This document shows, one piece after another, positions 43,840-53,507 of a stretch of DNA of 64,000 nt (position 1 is the first letter of the stretch; each line of letters opens with the position of its first letter). The notes beneath the pieces were generated by a model. The model did not search any database. It had not been told where the DNA came from and worked only from the letters and a program-made list of their open reading frames with translations. The stretch is from positions 124,001-188,000 of the forward strand of contig LNEV01000014.1 of assembly GCA_001464335.1 (NCBI GenBank). The letters are read 5' to 3'. The DNA is from Rhizobiales bacterium Ga0077545. Lineage in GTDB: Bacteria; Pseudomonadota; Alphaproteobacteria; Rhizobiales; Methylopilaceae. Both the position numbers and the translations under genes were made by a program.

Positions 43840-45345
43840 TCAGGGAGCGGTCAGGCGCGCAAGCGATTGCGCCAGCAGCTCGATGCCCGGCGCGATCTTC
43901 TCGGTCGGGATGGCGGCGAAGCCGAGCCGCACGAAATTCGTCGGCGCGTCCTCGCGCATGAAATGCACGCGGCCCGGCTCGATGAGAACGCCGCGCGAGG
44001 CCGCCTCGGCTTTCAGGTCTTCGGCGTTCACGCCTTTCGGCAGGCGCAGCCACACCGCCGATCCGCCTGTCGTCATCGTCACCGCGCAGCCCGTCATCCG
44101 GCGTTCGATCTCGCGCAGGATCGTCTTCCACTTCGCCGCGAGAAGATCGCGCTGGCGGCGGATATGGGCGTCGAAATGCCCATCAGCCAGAAAGATCGCC
44201 ATCGCCCGCTGGTCGAGCGCCGACGGATGTCGGTACATCAGGCGCCGCAGCGCGCGCAGCTCCGCGATCACCGGCGCGGGTGCGGAGACAAAGCCGAGCC
44301 GAAGGCCCGGAAACAGCGGCTTCGACAGGCTGCCGATGTGCAGCACGCGCCCCGCGCGATCGAAACTCTTCAGCGCCGGATGCTGCGGGCCGACATAGTT
44401 CAACTCGTGCTCGTAATCGTCCTCGACGATCAGAAAATCATGGCGCTCCGCGGCCTCCAGAAGCGCGATGCGGCGCTGCATGGTCAAGGTCACATTGGTC
44501 GGAGACTGGTGGCCGGACGTGACGTAGACGAGGCCGCAATCCTCAAGCTCGGAGCCGACCTTCATTCCGTTCGTGTCGACGGGCACCGGAACAAGTTCGG
44601 CCCCATGCGCGAGAAAGATGTTGCGCGCATCGACATAGCCCGGATCTTCCATCCCGACCCGCATGCCCGGACCGCTGAACAGGCTGGCAATCAGATAGAC
44701 CGCGTTCTGCGCGCCGGTCGTGATGAGAATGTCCTGCGCGTCCGCGCGAAAGCCGCGCTTAGGCAGCATGCGGCGGATGACCTGATCGACCAGCATCGGA
44801 TCGTCCGCATCGATCAGATCCGCCATCCATGCATTGCCGTGGCGCACCGAACTTGCCTGCCGCACGCAATCGCGCCAGCGGCTGATCGAGGTCTTGTCCG
44901 GCGACACCTGTCCGTACACAAACGGATACGGAAATTCACGCCAGGCCCGCGGCTTGACGATGTTCGACTGCCGCGACGGGCGAATGCGGAAGCGTGCCTC
45001 ATAATCGGCTTGCCCCTTCACATGCGCGAAAAGCGAGGAGGAACGGTCGTCGACGCGCACATTGAGCTGCTCGCGCACATAACGTTCGTTGACGAAATAG
45101 CCGCGCCGGTTGACCGCCGTCAGATAGCCATCCTCCGCCATGCGCTCATAGACGAGCGTGACGGTGTTGCGGGACACGCCGAGGCTTTGCGACAGCGCGC
45201 GCGTTGCGGGCAGCGGCTCATAGGTCGTGAGCGTGCCCGCAAGAATGGCCTCGACGATGCGCTCCTGGATCTGCTGCTGGAGCGAATGGGCCGGATCGAG
45301 CGGCTTTTCGAAAAAGCGTTCCAGCATGAAACGGGCTGGCTCCAT
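43840..45345 (-). CDS. MocR-type PLP-dependent transcriptional regulator
   Basis: This 501-residue regulator joins a GntR winged helix (residues about 20-80, LPATRALSQSLGVSRNTVTLVYERMAEDGYL) to a class I aminotransferase fold with the PLP lysine in HIGSLSKPLFPGLRLGF. MocR regulators (TauR, GabR, PdxR) sense amines or vitamin B6 forms via PLP. It lies beside an omega-transaminase and an ABC importer for a probable amine. A start at the ATG 45327 is possible and would free the promoter repeat that otherwise overlaps the start codon. Confidence 0.9.
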   Translation of the reverse strand: MEPARFMLERFFEKPLDPAHSLQQQIQERIVEAILAGTLTTYEPLPATRALSQSLGVSRNTVTLVYERMAEDGYLTAVNRRGYFVNERYVREQLNVRVDDRSSSLFAHVKGQADYEARFRIRPSRQSNIVKPRAWREFPYPFVYGQVSPDKTSISRWRDCVRQASSVRHGNAWMADLIDADDPMLVDQVIRRMLPKRGFRADAQDILITTGAQNAVYLIASLFSGPGMRVGMEDPGYVDARNIFLAHGAELVPVPVDTNGMKVGSELEDCGLVYVTSGHQSPTNVTLTMQRRIALLEAAERHDFLIVEDDYEHELNYVGPQHPALKSFDRAGRVLHIGSLSKPLFPGLRLGFVSAPAPVIAELRALRRLMYRHPSALDQRAMAIFLADGHFDAHIRRQRDLLAAKWKTILREIERRMTGCAVTMTTGGSAVWLRLPKGVNAEDLKAEAASRGVLIEPGRVHFMREDAPTNFVRLGFAAIPTEKIAPGIELLAQSLARLTAP

Positions 45346-45367
45346 AGAATGCGAACGCTGGCTCTAA
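45336..45367. promoter_or_regulatory. paired candidate MocR sites, 22-bp spacing (mocR/ABC promoter)
   Basis: CTGGCTCCAT and CTGGCTCTAA start 22 bp apart. The second lies in ACGCTGGCTCTAA, which differs at a single base from the 13-mer in the transaminase promoter. The pair sits at the 5' end of the MocR gene and upstream of the divergent ABC operon, fitting autoregulation and control of the importer. Confidence 0.5.
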
Positions 45368-45397
45368 TTCGCCTGCGGAGGCCGCAATAGCATTTTT

Positions 45398-45420
45398 GTG
45401 AGCCGTCACACAGCGCTCAC
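45398..45420. promoter_or_regulatory. inverted repeat in the ABC importer promoter region
   Basis: GTGAGC and GCTCAC form a 6-bp inverted repeat with 11 bp between the arms, one turn of helix from centre to centre, about 65 bp before the solute-binding protein start. It could be a second operator. Which protein binds is unknown. Confidence 0.35.
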
Positions 45421-45483
45421 GGGCACGATTTATGCACGCCGGACGGGTCGGCGGACAGCCGCCCATCAATCGGAGAGGGTCTC

Positions 45484-46623
45484 ATGCAGGATTTCGGTTT
45501 CAGGGCGCCGGTTAACCGTCGCGCCTTCCTCAAGGGAACCGCGGCGGCCGGCGCGGCCGTTGCGATGCCCGCCATCATCAGCCCGGGTGCGCTCGCCTCC
45601 TCCGGCGAAATCAACATCATGATGTGGTCGGACTATCTGCCGGAGAGCTTCACGAAGGGCTTCACGGAGAAGACCGGCATCAAGATCAACTTCACCGGCA
45701 TCGGTTCGAACGACGACATTCTGAACAAGTTGAAGGCGACGAACGGCCAGGGCTTCGACATCGTCACCCCCACCGTGAACCGCAACCCGCTGTGGGCGGA
45801 ACTCGGCCTTCTGCAGCCTTTCGACATGAAGAAAGTGCCGCTCGACAAGGTGAACCCGGCCATGGCGCTCGGTGAGACGCACTGGAATTTCGGCGGCAAG
45901 GGCGTGCACTGGCTGCCGCACATCTGGGGCACCGAAGGCATGGCCTGGCGTACCGACATGTTCACGCCCGCGGGCGCAGCGCCGTCCTATTACGACACCT
46001 GGGACGAGGCCAATGCCGGCAAGACAATGGGCCGGGCCCATTCCTGCATGCTCGGCCTTGGCCTTGGCCTTGAGCGCCGCGGCGAGATGGAAGCCGGCTC
46101 GATCTGGGCCGCCTACAAGAGCGAAGACAAGATGAAGGAGGTCTGGAGCAAGCTTACCGAGACCGCCATCGCGAAGAAGAAGAACCTCAAACTGCTCTGG
46201 AACGACGCCGACACCCAGAAGAACGGGCTTCTCAACGAAGGCGTTGTCGTCGGACAGACCTGGGACGGACCTCCGCTTGCGCTGAAGACGGCGGGCGAGC
46301 CCGTGATGTACCGCGCGCCGGTCGAAGGCGCGATGGCGTGGGTCGACGGCCTCGCCCTGCCGGTCGGCGCCAAGAACATGGACCAGGTCTACGCCTTCAT
46401 CGAGGCCGCCTACGATCCGGAACTGGCGGGCACCGCCATCAAGACGCACGGCTACAATTCGCCGGTCATCGGCGCCGACAAGTTCGGCGGCGAGGTCTAC
46501 GCGAAGAATTTCGCCGACGCCTATCCCGGCGATGCGCTCTCCAAGCTCAATCCCTGGCCGGCGGAGGAGCCGTGGTATGCGGCAGCACGCACGGAATTCG
46601 TGAACAAGTTCATGAGCGCGTGA
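45484..46623 (+). CDS. ABC transporter solute-binding protein (PotD/PotF-like)
   Basis: This 379-residue periplasmic binding protein has a Tat-type signal (NRRAFLKGTAAAGAAVAMPA) and a GGAGAGGG ribosome site. The mature start EINIMMWSDYLPESFTKGFTEKTGIKINFTG is close to PotD/PotF of putrescine/spermidine importers, a class that also includes aminoethylphosphonate binders. It is the first gene of a four-gene importer operon and is followed by a terminator-like hairpin, as usual where the binding protein is needed in excess. The neighbours argue for an amine such as an aminophosphonate, beta-alanine-like compound or polyamine. Confidence 0.92.
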   Translation: MQDFGFRAPVNRRAFLKGTAAAGAAVAMPAIISPGALASSGEINIMMWSDYLPESFTKGFTEKTGIKINFTGIGSNDDILNKLKATNGQGFDIVTPTVNRNPLWAELGLLQPFDMKKVPLDKVNPAMALGETHWNFGGKGVHWLPHIWGTEGMAWRTDMFTPAGAAPSYYDTWDEANAGKTMGRAHSCMLGLGLGLERRGEMEAGSIWAAYKSEDKMKEVWSKLTETAIAKKKNLKLLWNDADTQKNGLLNEGVVVGQTWDGPPLALKTAGEPVMYRAPVEGAMAWVDGLALPVGAKNMDQVYAFIEAAYDPELAGTAIKTHGYNSPVIGADKFGGEVYAKNFADAYPGDALSKLNPWPAEEPWYAAARTEFVNKFMSA

Positions 46624-46662
46624 TCGCGAACCGGGGGGCTTTGGCCATTACGCCATGAAAAG

Positions 46663-46704
46663 GAAGCGCGCCGGACGTCAAGCACGGCGCGCTTCTTGCT
46701 TTTC
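46663..46704 (+). terminator. attenuator-like hairpin between binding protein and ATPase genes
   Basis: An 11-bp perfect stem, GAAGCGCGCCG/CGGCGCGCTTC, with an 11-nt loop is followed by TTGCTTTTC. The T-tract is interrupted, suggesting partial termination and a higher yield of the binding protein than of the membrane complex. It may also stabilise the upstream message. Confidence 0.65.
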
Positions 46705-46742
46705 GACACGCGTCGTTTCTGGGCAGTTGGTTTTGGGGTGAA

Positions 46743-47813
<1,071 letters not shown>

Positions 47814-47816
47814 GCC

Positions 47817-48740
47817 TTGGAGCGCATCAAAGGCATTTTCGGAGACTTCGTCGGCCGGCACGGACTGGGCGTTGCGATCTATATCAGCGCCAGCGTTCTT
47901 GTCTGGGTGATCGTCCTCATCGCGCTTCCGCAGGTTGCGATGCTCGATTACTCCTTCCGCCATAATCTGCCCCCGGCGCAGATCGGCGGGCCGGAAGATG
48001 TCTATACGATCAGCAATTACAGCTATTTTCTGTTCGGCAACGGCGAGAGCTTCAACGCGCTCGACACCGGCGTTCTGTTCAAGACCCTGTTCGCCGCCGC
48101 AATCGTCACCTTCATCGACATCCTGATCTGCTATCCGATCGCGTTCATTCTCGCCCATTCCGCAACGGGCGTCGCCGCGCGGATGATGGTGCTTGGCCTC
48201 ATCGTGCCGTTCTGGGTCAACGAGATCCTGCGCGCCTTCGCCTTCCGCGTCATCTTCGGCGCGACCGGCCTCGTCAACGGGATCGGCATGGGAATGGGTC
48301 TGTGGGACACGCCGGTCGATTTCATCCGCGCCGATGTCGCGCTTTACTCGAGCCTGACATATTCGTACATACTTTTGATGGTATTCCCGATCTACAATGC
48401 GGTGGAGGCGCTCGACCGCAACCAGATCGAGGCCGCTCAGGACATGGGCGCGCCGTGGTGGCGCGTGCACTGGCGCATCGTTCTGCCCGTCGCAAAACCC
48501 GGCATCGCGTCCGGCGCCACCATCGTCTTTATGCTGACGGCGGGCGCGCTGGCGGCACCGCAGATCATCGGCGGTCCGTCGAACCTCTGGTTTACCCAGC
48601 TCGTCTATCAATGGTTCAACGATGCGAGCAACTGGCAGCGCGGCGCGGCCTACGCGACCATACTTCTCGGCTCCTGCCTCACTTTCGTCCTGCTGTTGAT
48701 GAAGGTCTTCCGCGTTCCCATCGGAGCCATCGGCCGATGA
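47817..48740 (+). CDS. ABC transporter permease, PotB-type
   Basis: This 307-residue inner-membrane permease starts at a TTG behind GGGAG, 3 bp after the ATPase. Six helices and the EAA loop EAAQDMGAPWWRVHWRIVLPVAKPGIASGA are visible. It overlaps the next permease by four bases (ATGA), so the pair is translationally coupled and probably forms the heterodimeric channel. Confidence 0.91.
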   Translation: MERIKGIFGDFVGRHGLGVAIYISASVLVWVIVLIALPQVAMLDYSFRHNLPPAQIGGPEDVYTISNYSYFLFGNGESFNALDTGVLFKTLFAAAIVTFIDILICYPIAFILAHSATGVAARMMVLGLIVPFWVNEILRAFAFRVIFGATGLVNGIGMGMGLWDTPVDFIRADVALYSSLTYSYILLMVFPIYNAVEALDRNQIEAAQDMGAPWWRVHWRIVLPVAKPGIASGATIVFMLTAGALAAPQIIGGPSNLWFTQLVYQWFNDASNWQRGAAYATILLGSCLTFVLLLMKVFRVPIGAIGR

Positions 48741-50074
48741 GCGCGCCCGCCACATCCGGCCGCAGTTTCGCGGTCTTCTATTCGATCCTCTTTTTCGCCT
48801 TCCTGTTCGGCCCGCTGCTGATCATGACTGTGACGGCGTTCAACTCTTCTTCCTTTCCGCGCGTCACGCCCTGGGAATGCTTCACGACAGAATGGTTCAG
48901 CGTTCTTATCAACAACGACCGGCTGATGCAGGGTCTGGTCACCTCGATCTTCATCGGCATCGGCGTCGTCGCCATTTCGGTTCCAGTCGGCCTTGCGGGC
49001 GCGCTCGCGCTGTCGGAAATCAATCCTGCTCTGCGCTCGGCGCTGTACACGGTGCTCATCACGCCGGTTCTCATTCCCGGCGTCGTGCTCGGCATTTCGA
49101 CCATCGTGTTCTGGGGCAATCTCGGGCGTTCGCTCGGCGGCGGCGCGCAGGACCTGTTCTTCAACGGCATCTTCCTCACCATCGTCGGCCAGGTCACGTT
49201 CATCTCCGCCTATGCGATGCTGATCTTCAGCGCGCGGCTGCAGCGGTTCGACCCGACCTTGACGGAAGCCGCGCTCGATCTCGGTGCGACGCCAGGTCAG
49301 GCCTTCCGCCGGATTCTCCTGCCCTTCCTGCGTCCGGCCATCGGCTCGGCCGCCTTTCTCACGCTGCTCGCGAGCTTCGAAAACTACAACACCACGGTCT
49401 TTACGATCCTCGCCGACAACACGTTCACGACGGCACTCGCCTCGAAGATCCGCTACGGCACCGACCCGTCGCTTTCGGCGCTCGCCGTCATCATCATCGC
49501 CGTCACCCTGATCGGCGCGATCACGCATGAGGCCTATACGCGCCGCCGCGAAGCCATCCTTGGCGGAGCTGCCGCGCGCTCTGCCCTTTACACAAATCCG
49601 CTCGGCCGCATCGTGACGCATCCGGCCACCATTTTTGCGCTCCTCGTTGTGCTCGCAGGTTTTGCCGTCTGGAAAGGCAGCCAGCACGAGGCCGCGGAAT
49701 GCAAGATGCAGATCATGGACGAGAAGCGCGCGAACCAGGAGCGCCTTCTCGAAGAGCAGCGCCTCCGTATGCAGCAACAGCCGCAGAACGCACCGCAGGC
49801 TCCCGCTCAGCCCGGCACGCCGCCCGCCGGCACAAATCCGTCGCCCTTCGGCGGAGCGTTCGGAAATGTCGCGCCGGGCGCAAGTGCCCCGGCTCCCGCC
49901 ACGCCTGCCCCGCCCGCAACCACCAACCCGTCCCCGTTCGGAGGCGCGTTCGGAAATGTGGCTCCGGGGGCAACACCCGCACCTGCCGCACCGCAGCCGC
50001 CACCGCAGCCCCCGGCGGACGCCAATCCCTCGCCCTTCGGCGGCGCCTTCAAGAACATCGCGCCCGCGCCGTAA
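48737..50074 (+). CDS. ABC transporter permease, PotC-type, with long repeat-bearing C-terminal tail
   Basis: Residues 1-270 are a normal PotC-like permease with the EAA loop EAALDLGATPGQAFRRILLPFLRPAIGSA. The protein then continues to 445 residues: an extra hydrophobic helix (HPATIFALLVVLAGFAVW, about 296-313), a charged segment (MDEKRANQERLLEEQRLRMQQQ) and a Pro/Ala-rich tail. The tail holds three copies of a NPSPFGGAFGNVAPGA-like unit. The extra helix would put the tail in the periplasm if the core has six helices, near the binding protein. I know of no ABC permease with such a tail as standard. The frame is open without interruption, so a frameshift is unlikely. Confidence 0.88.
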   Translation: MSAPATSGRSFAVFYSILFFAFLFGPLLIMTVTAFNSSSFPRVTPWECFTTEWFSVLINNDRLMQGLVTSIFIGIGVVAISVPVGLAGALALSEINPALRSALYTVLITPVLIPGVVLGISTIVFWGNLGRSLGGGAQDLFFNGIFLTIVGQVTFISAYAMLIFSARLQRFDPTLTEAALDLGATPGQAFRRILLPFLRPAIGSAAFLTLLASFENYNTTVFTILADNTFTTALASKIRYGTDPSLSALAVIIIAVTLIGAITHEAYTRRREAILGGAAARSALYTNPLGRIVTHPATIFALLVVLAGFAVWKGSQHEAAECKMQIMDEKRANQERLLEEQRLRMQQQPQNAPQAPAQPGTPPAGTNPSPFGGAFGNVAPGASAPAPATPAPPATTNPSPFGGAFGNVAPGATPAPAAPQPPPQPPADANPSPFGGAFKNIAPAP

Positions 50075-50932
50075 CTACAGTCGGATCAGCACGATCCCTC
50101 CGAGAATGAGCAGGCAGGACAGCACGCGCGCGAGGCTGAGGCGCTCTTTCAGGATGAGCGTCGATATGCCGACGGCGAACAGAACGCTCGTCTCCCGCAG
50201 CGCCGCGACGATGCCGATGGGTGCGATCGTCATCGCCCAGATGGAGATCCAATACGCCCCCAGCGACATCGCACCACCCGCGAAGCCCGCTGCGGAATGG
50301 CGAAAGCTCGCCCATACATCGCGCGCGCCGAAGCGCAGCAGCGACATTGCGAGAACGGAAACGGCGTCGATGACGAAATAGGCCGCGATATAGGCGTGCG
50401 CGTCGCCCGCCGCCCGCGCGCCGAGCCCGTCGAACACGGTGTAGGCCGAGATGATGACAGCCGTCAGCAACGCATAGCGCACACCCGCCGGGTTCATGTC
50501 GGCGAGCTTGTTGCCGCCTGCCTTGGCCATGTAGACGATGCCCGCGCCGAGCACCGCGATTCCGCAGGCCGCGATCAGGCCGATCGGCTCCTTCAGCACC
50601 AGCACCGAGAAAAAAGCCGTCAGAAGCGGCGCCGTGCCGCGCGCAATGGGATAGACCTGCCCCATATCCGCATGCCGGTACGCCTCCGTCAGCGTCCAGT
50701 AATAGAAGATATGGACCGTGATGGAGCCGGCGAGATACGGCCACGACGCGCGCGCCGGAAAGCCGAACCAGACAAGAGCGGGAAGCGCGATCAACCCCGC
50801 AAAGAATGCCACCAGATTGGCCGCGAGAAACGGATGGATCCTGATCTTCAGGATCGCGTTCCATCCGGCATGCATGGCCGCCGCGCCGATGACGGCCGCG
50901 AAAACGTAGAAGGGAATGTCGGGATCGGTCAT
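50075..50932 (-). CDS. EamA/DMT family transporter
   Basis: This 285-residue inner-membrane protein has ten helices in two EamA halves (AAVIGAAAMHAGWNAILKI; GQVYPIARGTAPLLTAFFSVLVLKEPIGLIAACGIAVLGAG; and, in the second half, LRETSVLFAVGISTLILKERLSLARVLSCLLILGGIVLIRL). DMT proteins usually export amino acids or small metabolites. It is convergent with the long-tailed permease and divergent from glpR, so it stands alone. The start was taken at MTDPDIPF because longer versions add an unconserved stretch. Confidence 0.88.
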   Translation of the reverse strand: MTDPDIPFYVFAAVIGAAAMHAGWNAILKIRIHPFLAANLVAFFAGLIALPALVWFGFPARASWPYLAGSITVHIFYYWTLTEAYRHADMGQVYPIARGTAPLLTAFFSVLVLKEPIGLIAACGIAVLGAGIVYMAKAGGNKLADMNPAGVRYALLTAVIISAYTVFDGLGARAAGDAHAYIAAYFVIDAVSVLAMSLLRFGARDVWASFRHSAAGFAGGAMSLGAYWISIWAMTIAPIGIVAALRETSVLFAVGISTLILKERLSLARVLSCLLILGGIVLIRL

Positions 50933-51025
50933 CAGGGAACGGCGCGCCATGGCACCGGGCGGCACCGCGGGCTTTATTGCACACGGGCGCCTGACGTATC
51001 ACCATCTCTTTCGTCAGCCGCGTCG

Positions 51026-51045
51026 GTGGCGGACACTTCCGCCAC
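51026..51045. promoter_or_regulatory. perfect palindrome upstream of glpR
   Basis: GTGGCGGA and TCCGCCAC form an 8-bp perfect inverted repeat with a 4-nt centre, 38 bp before the glpR start. As RNA it would make a stable leader hairpin; as DNA it could be an operator for either divergent gene. Confidence 0.35.
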
Positions 51046-51082
51046 GTGACGGCACATTCCGAAAGCGCGTACGGTCCGGCCC

Positions 51083-51871
51083 ATGAACATGACTCCCCTC
51101 AGTTTCCGCCAGCAGGAAATCATCACGCAGGCCCGCGCGCAGGGCCGCGTGAGCGTCGAGGATCTCGCCGAGCGCTTCGACGTGACGCCACAGACGATCC
51201 GCAAGGATCTCAACGATCTGTGCGACATGCATCTGCTCTCGCGCGTGCACGGCGGCGCCATGATCGCTTCGGGCGTCGAAAATCTCGGCTATGCCGCCCG
51301 CCGCCAGGTCGCCTCTGCCGAAAAGCGCGCCATCGGCGAGGCGGCCGCGAAGCTCATCCCGAACAATTCCTCGCTGTTTCTCAACCTCGGCACGACGACG
51401 GAAGAAGTCGCCCGCGCTTTGACAGGCCATGAGGGACTTCTCGTCATCACCAACAATCTGAACATCGCGACGCTGCTGTATCCGCATCCGAAGATCGAGG
51501 TCATCATGGCGGGCGGCCCGGTCCGGCGCACCGATGGCGGGGTGATCGGCGGCGCGGCGGTGGATTTCATCAAGCAGTTCAAGGTCGATTACGCGCTGGT
51601 GGGCGCCTCCGCCATCGACGACGAAGGCGCACTCCTCGATTACGATTTTCGTGAAGTGCGCGTCAGCCAGGCGATCATCGGCAATTCGCGCAAGGTCATC
51701 CTCGTCTCCGACAGTTCGAAATTCGAACGCAGCGCCCCGATCCGCGTCGCGCACATGTCGCAGGTGCACGTTTTCGTCACGGACTGGCTAAGCTCCGAGT
51801 CGGTCTCGCAAATCTGCCGCGCGGAGGGGGTCGAGGTGATCGAGACCGGCGGTCCGCCCGCCGCGCCTTAA
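51083..51871 (+). CDS. glpR: DeoR family repressor of the glycerol regulon
   Basis: GlpR represses glycerol genes and is released by glycerol-3-phosphate. The 262-residue protein has a DeoR helix-turn-helix at residues about 8-60 (RQQEIITQARAQGRVSVEDLAERFDVTPQTIRKDLNDLC, then RVHGGA) and a sugar-phosphate sensor domain with LGTTTEEVARAL and VGASAIDDEGALLDYDFREVRVSQAI. It is directly upstream of glpD. An alternative ATG lies two codons in. Confidence 0.92.
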   Translation: MNMTPLSFRQQEIITQARAQGRVSVEDLAERFDVTPQTIRKDLNDLCDMHLLSRVHGGAMIASGVENLGYAARRQVASAEKRAIGEAAAKLIPNNSSLFLNLGTTTEEVARALTGHEGLLVITNNLNIATLLYPHPKIEVIMAGGPVRRTDGGVIGGAAVDFIKQFKVDYALVGASAIDDEGALLDYDFREVRVSQAIIGNSRKVILVSDSSKFERSAPIRVAHMSQVHVFVTDWLSSESVSQICRAEGVEVIETGGPPAAP

Positions 51872-51887
51872 CCCAAAGAAAGACAAT

Positions 51888-51910
51888 TTTCGTTTTTTCT
51901 TTCGTTTTTT
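51888..51910. promoter_or_regulatory. direct-repeat candidate GlpR operator before glpD
   Basis: Two perfect 11-mers, TTTCGTTTTTT, are arranged head to tail with one base between (12-bp period) in the AT-rich spacer between glpR and glpD. DeoR-type repressors often bind short repeated sites in such spacers. The run could also end the glpR transcript, but there is no hairpin. Confidence 0.4.
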
Positions 51911-51993
51911 GCCGATTGCGCGCGAATTGATTTTCACTTAGCGTCACCTGCAAGGCGTGGACGAAGAAGCCACGCGATTTCAGGGGACGCGCG

Positions 51994-53499
51994 GTGCCCG
52001 AGACGGCTTACGACATCGCCATTATCGGCGGCGGCATAAACGGCTGCGGCATCGCCCGCGATGCGGCCGGGCGCGGCCTGAAGGTTTTTCTGTGTGAGCA
52101 GAACGACTTCGCCTCGGCAACCAGTTCCGCCTCGACCAAGCTCATCCATGGCGGCCTGCGCTATCTCGAATATTACGAGTTCCGCCTCGTCCGTGAGGCG
52201 CTGATCGAGCGGGAACGCCTGCTGAAGATCGCCCCGCACATCATCTGGCCGCTGCGTTTCGTGCTGCCGCATCACGAGGGACTGCGCCCCCGCTGGGTGC
52301 TCCGGCTCGGCCTGTTCCTCTACGACCACCTGGGCGGCCGCAAGATCCTCCCCGCCTCGCGGAGCCTCGACCTCAAGAGCGATCCATGCGGCGCGCCGCT
52401 GAAGCCCGAATTTGCTGCCGGATTCGAATATTCGGACTGCTGGGTGGACGATGCGCGCCTTGTCGTGCTCAACGCGATGGACGCGGCGGCGCGCGGCGCC
52501 GACATCAATTCGCGCACGAAATGCGTGGCGGCGCGGCGCGACGGCGGCCTCTGGCGGCTCGACGTCGAGGGCCCTGCCGGGCGCCGCACCGTGCTTGCGA
52601 AGGGCCTCATCAATGCGGCGGGCCCGTGGGTGGGCGCAGTGCTGCACGACCAGATCCGCCTTCAGACCCCCGCGTCCATACGTCTCGTCAAGGGCAGCCA
52701 CATCGTCGTGCCGAAACTGTTCCGGCACAACCACGCCTACATCTTTCAGAACGCCGACAACCGCATCGTCTTTGCCATCCCCTATGAGAAGGACTTTACC
52801 CTCATCGGGACGACGGACGAGGATTATCAGGGCGATCCGGCGAAGGTCTCCGCCAGCGAAACGGAGATCGCCTATCTCTGTGCCGCCGCGAGCGACTATT
52901 TCGCAAAGCCCGTGACTGCGTCCGATGTCGTATGGACATATTCCGGCGTCCGTCCGCTCTACGACGACGGCGCCTCCAGCGCGCAGGAAGCGACGCGCGA
53001 TTACGTTCTCAACCTCGATGCCCCCGAACAGCAGGCGCCCCTGCTGAGCGTTTTCGGCGGCAAGATCACGACCTATCGCCGCCTGGCGGAGGAAGTCCTG
53101 TCGCGTCTTTCCCGGCATCTCCCCTCGGGAAAACCCTGGACCTCCACGGCAGCCCTGCCAGGCGGCGACTTTCATCACGATGGCGTCGAAGACATGATCC
53201 GCGCGCTGCTCGGCGTCTATCCGTTTCTCACGCGCGAACATGCCCATCGCCTGATCCGCACCTACGGCTCGCGCGCCGAACTCATTCTCGGAGGCGCGCG
53301 GCGCATGGAAGATCTCGGGCGGCGGTTCGGACCCGATCTCACCGAAGCGGAGGTCTCCTATCTGATGCAGAACGAATGGGCGCAGACCGCCGACGATGTC
53401 CTATGGCGCCGCACCAAGCTCGGCCTCCGCACAAATGCCGAAGAGCGCGCCGCGCTCGACGGCGTCATGCGCGCGGGCCGCGCAGCAAGCGCAGCGTGA
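51994..53499 (+). CDS. glpD: glycerol-3-phosphate dehydrogenase (FAD, aerobic)
   Basis: GlpD oxidises glycerol-3-phosphate to dihydroxyacetone phosphate at the inner membrane, passing electrons to quinone. The 501-residue protein begins at a GTG and shows the FAD motif IIGGGINGCGIARDAAGRG, the family block STKLIHGGLRYLEYYEF and VWTYSGVRPLYDD. It also has FGGKITTYRRLAE and a C-terminal helical domain (LGVYPFLTREHAHRLIRTYGSRA). It is followed 8 bp later by the importer genes, so uptake and oxidation are co-expressed. Confidence 0.95.
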   Translation: MPETAYDIAIIGGGINGCGIARDAAGRGLKVFLCEQNDFASATSSASTKLIHGGLRYLEYYEFRLVREALIERERLLKIAPHIIWPLRFVLPHHEGLRPRWVLRLGLFLYDHLGGRKILPASRSLDLKSDPCGAPLKPEFAAGFEYSDCWVDDARLVVLNAMDAAARGADINSRTKCVAARRDGGLWRLDVEGPAGRRTVLAKGLINAAGPWVGAVLHDQIRLQTPASIRLVKGSHIVVPKLFRHNHAYIFQNADNRIVFAIPYEKDFTLIGTTDEDYQGDPAKVSASETEIAYLCAAASDYFAKPVTASDVVWTYSGVRPLYDDGASSAQEATRDYVLNLDAPEQQAPLLSVFGGKITTYRRLAEEVLSRLSRHLPSGKPWTSTAALPGGDFHHDGVEDMIRALLGVYPFLTREHAHRLIRTYGSRAELILGGARRMEDLGRRFGPDLTEAEVSYLMQNEWAQTADDVLWRRTKLGLRTNAEERAALDGVMRAGRAASAA

Positions 53500-53507
53500 G
53501 GCGCACG

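Noticed and set aside
42491-45345. Assigning the transaminase/MocR pair firmly as tpa/tauR of taurine metabolism
   Set aside because: The gene set is suggestive, but no TauABC importer, sulfoacetaldehyde acetyltransferase or taurine dioxygenase is present, and the divergent operon is phosphonate-specific, so the names are not used.
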